Part shown: positions 61,076 to 64,000 of the stretch, one piece after another
How positions within the stretch are numbered: the stretch's first letter is position 1
Layout: every line of letters starts with the position of its first letter
Source of the DNA: Glandiceps talaboti
Taxonomy: Eukaryota > Hemichordata > Enteropneusta > Spengelidae
Reading direction: 5' to 3'
Length of the DNA stretch: 64,000 nt
Assembly (NCBI RefSeq): GCF_964340395.1
Contig: NC_135565.1
Location: forward strand, 6,757,142-6,821,141
Position numbers and translations under genes: made by a program
Notes under the pieces: model-generated
What the model saw: only the letters and a program-made list of their open reading frames with translations
What the model was told of the DNA's origin: nothing
Database searches by the model: none

Positions 61076-61934
61076 TAATTTGAAATATATACATTTGGCA
61101 CAACAGTCAGCAGTCGAATACTTGATTAAAAAATATCTCAGTCTTTTTGTTTAGGATTTGAATTTTAATGTGGCTTTGAAATATTGTTATCTGACAGTTG
61201 GTCCATAACGAAAAAAAATCTCGCTATCCGTATCTCCATTTTCTAATAATAACACACCACTAATGGTCTAAACATGGATCTGAAACCCTGGCCTTTAAAA
61301 AAAAAAGATTTTTATTTATGTTAGATGGAAACATTTGAAAGCAAATCCGATCACAATATCTGCTCAGAAAGGAAACATTAGTCTTCCAAGTATGTGTTTT
61401 CACTTTACTTCTGTATTGATGTGATGTTGGTAGCAGAAATAAATTGATACATGTACAAAATATAAAGTTTCTATTTTTAATAGACAACTACAAATTACTG
61501 TAAAAAAAACCATGCTACCATAAATCATCCAGACTTGCTATAAATGCCATACGTAGGGTCAAAGGTCATGTCATGTCACTCTTACTGTCCTAGTATTACA
61601 TTACAATCACTGGCGTTGTCAAGACAACACAACATATTGAGGTGTAGATAAAGTTACATGTATGTACATGTCTACCAAGTAGATGGTTTGGGAATATTAT
61701 ACTGAAGGGGGAGGGGATACGCCCCAGTTACATGTATTTCGGTGGGGGGTGGGGGGGGGGGGCATTTCTAAACATCTACCTACATGTGTGTATATCGTCT
61801 TATACAGACCTTGTTAATAATATAAGTGTTAGGGGTTTCCAGTCACAAGTATTGGCTCAATTACTTTTATTTTGATGCTGGGAGGGCATTTCTAAATCTG
61901 TATGAAAATGTTTCCCATGTTCTATCGACCCTGC

Positions 61935-62060
61935 CACGATGAGGGAATTTTCAGATGAAAAGTCTTACATGTAGGAATTGTTCACATGAAAAAGTGAGTA
62001 TTTGCACGGCACATACCGGTATATACCTTTTTAGATGTAACTTGTAAGTACTCCCTCCCT
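61935..62060. repeat. Dispersed repeat shared with 18.9-19.1 kb
   Basis: TTTTCAGATGAAAAGTC and GCACGGCACATACCGGTATA match the copy at 18,930-19,100 in order and orientation. Confidence 0.7.
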
Positions 62061-63265
62061 GTACTACATACATTTTGTATACTGCATGGGGAACAGTCAT
62101 TACTATTGTCTCTGTACCATACACTAATTTGTAATTCTGATGTAAATTATCCCAGATGTCAAATTTAGGATTGAATTGTAAATAGGACACAGGCTAGCAG
62201 AAAATGTCACTTTCAGTAATTATTTTATTGTTCCAATATTTGGATACTTTCACTTGTGGAGAATTTGACACCGATGTATCCATGGCAACTCAACCATTCT
62301 CATGCTATAAATCCATAAAATTCATAATAATTGTAAGTATACATGTACTGTGACATGATGAAGGTGGTGTGAGTCATAGTGGGTGTTTCCTAAATGTAAA
62401 ACTTGTACGTCGGAGATTAGCCAAGAAATTGCCTTTGTTATCAAACTTTAACAGTATAGTATTATACATGTATCACTGTATGTCAAGATATTTTATTTGT
62501 CTGCAGTTCTTTGTAATCAACTACTTTGTAGTAGGTAAAAGTATACTATAGACTTACATGACTTGTATGTAAGGGAGCCTTCAGTATTTACAAGGGGGGA
62601 GGGCAGGAGGAAATCACACATGGTCTGTTAAGAAAAACATGACCCTCCCCCTATTCTCCATTCGTAAAAAGTTACCTTCCCCTTTGTCCCATTTTGTAAA
62701 ACATGACCCCCCCCCCATGACATTTGCATATACTGAACGTTAATCAATATTTCCATTATACATGTATGTATACATACAAATTAAATAATTTTGATTCTGT
62801 ATTAGAAAGCAATATTTGTACATATACTACCATTGCAGGAGTTATATAGAAACGCCTGCGATCAGAACGGAAAAAAAGTTTACTTCTTATCACTATCAAA
62901 CTGACAAGCATTGATACAAAAACAACACCGGGCCCCTCTGATGTAGGTTGATGCACATACATGTACTTGTCTGTGGTTCACGCCACTCTTTTATCAGTTT
63001 GTCTGTGTCTGCGAAAGTCTGTCATGTTGTAATATACAGTCATGTAACATTCGAGTGTAAGCTTATATAATGCAACGTAATAGTCTGTCTGGTCCTAAAA
63101 ATAAACTTTGAATACTTACAACAGATGTGATCGTGGAGTTTGTATTTTAGCAACTCCGCTTGTGTACAGTCCTTTTCGAAATCTCTTGAACGGATTTTGA
63201 AATCTAAACGACAGAAGTCATCTGAGTATTTCAGAACAACCGGATCAATGCCATTCTAATAGAAA

Positions 63266-63430
63266 GGCAACTAAAATGCCTTCTTGTATGTGAACACAAT
63301 GTACCAGTCTGGTAATTAGTAAAAATAAGTAGTGACTAAAATGCCTTCTTGTACATGAACACAGTGTACCAGTCAGGTAATTACTAAAAATTAGTAGTGA
63401 CTAAAATGCCTTCTTACAAATACAAATTAA
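63266..63430. repeat. 65-bp tandem repeat, same family as 1.4 kb
   Basis: Units at about 63,266, 63,329 and 63,394 carry AACTAAAATGCCTTCTTGTA and ACCAGTCTGGTAATTAGTAA, closely matching 1,391-1,525. Confidence 0.85.
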
Positions 63431-63512
63431 TGCACTAGTCACAGTAATTAGAAAATTGATTTTTAGCACAACTGAACTTGTTCAGTAGTGCTATAGGGAT
63501 CGCCCGGCGTCT

Positions 63513-63515
63513 GTC

Positions 63516-63554
<39 letters not shown>

Positions 63555-63570
63555 ATGTGTGTGTGTGTGT
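63513..63570. repeat. (CTGT)/(GT)n microsatellite
   Basis: CTGT units lead into GT repeats. Confidence 0.9.
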
Positions 63571-63579
63571 AAACAACTT

Positions 63580-64000
63580 AAAGTCAAAAACCGCTGAACC
63601 GATTGCCACGATATTTGGTGGGTCCATTACTTTGGGTGTCTAGTTGGGAAATTGTTCAAATCAAAATGATCGCATCACAGGTGTGTGATTTGGGTCAAAA
63701 AATGTGATTTTTGGTCAAAAAACTTAAACTCAGAAACTACTGGGCAGATTGGTGCGAAATTTGGTGGGAACATTCTTAAGGTGGTGTAAAGTAAGATTTG
63801 TTCATGACGGGATGATTCCATCAGTGATATGCAAATTAGGGCTAAAAATGTGTCTTTTTGGTTAAAAATCTATAATTCTAAAACTACTGAGCAGATTGGG
63901 CTGAAATTTAATGGGAATGTATCTAGGGATGTATGGACGAAGAAATATTAAGCTTACCATGATTCCATGAGTGATATGCAAATTAGGTGTAAAAATGTTC
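63580..64000. repeat. About 145-bp diverged tandem repeat, three copies to the window edge
   Basis: AAACTACTGAGCAGATTGG-like blocks at about 63,587, 63,735 and 63,879 are each followed by AAATTTGGTGGGAA-like sequence and later by GTGATATGCAAATTAGG. It probably continues past the window. Confidence 0.75.

Overview
This is a eukaryotic nuclear window from an animal. It shows spliced genes with clean GT-AG introns, many microsatellites, foldback MITEs and other transposon remnants, and no operon structure. The gene content (a PRAS40 homologue and an unconventional myosin of animal type) and the repeat style suggest a marine invertebrate, possibly an invertebrate deuterostome. I cannot fix the species from sequence alone.

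Layout. (1) 1,604-8,280 (+) holds the last nine coding exons of an AKT1S1/PRAS40 homologue; its 5' end lies outside the window. (2) 8,281-24,540 is intergenic: possible poly(A) signals, minisatellites, a terminal-inverted-repeat element filled with 51-bp repeats, a hAT-type MITE and long simple repeats. (3) 24,567-47,707 (+) holds a complete 25-exon unconventional myosin of 1,217 codons. All exon phases join without a break. The protein has a head-first myosin motor, one IQ motif, a Lys/Thr-rich linker, a region that reads as a SMAD-type MH2 domain, and a charged C-terminal tail. The motor-MH2 combination is the standout of the window. (4) 47,708-64,000 is intergenic, with nested transposons (53.1-54.9 kb), a 52-bp minisatellite (60.1-61.1 kb) and other tandem repeats.

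The myosin introns carry several insertions that leave the exons intact: a minus-strand LTR element of about 3.7 kb (39,745-43,490) with near-identical LTRs, PPT and PBS; a PIF/Harbinger-like element of about 2.1 kb (44,627-46,697) with nested insertions; a small Harbinger-like MITE; and two copies of a foldback MITE. A separate palindromic MITE family has two copies in AKT1S1 introns and one inside the Harbinger-like element.

The two genes have no evident joint function. PRAS40 is a substrate and inhibitor of mTORC1 and an AKT target. The myosin would be an actin motor whose tail could bind phosphoproteins or SMAD partners through the MH2 fold; that role is inference. By eye, the CpG content is low around AKT1S1 and at 55-63 kb, and higher at 18-54 kb, which would fit mosaic gene-body methylation.
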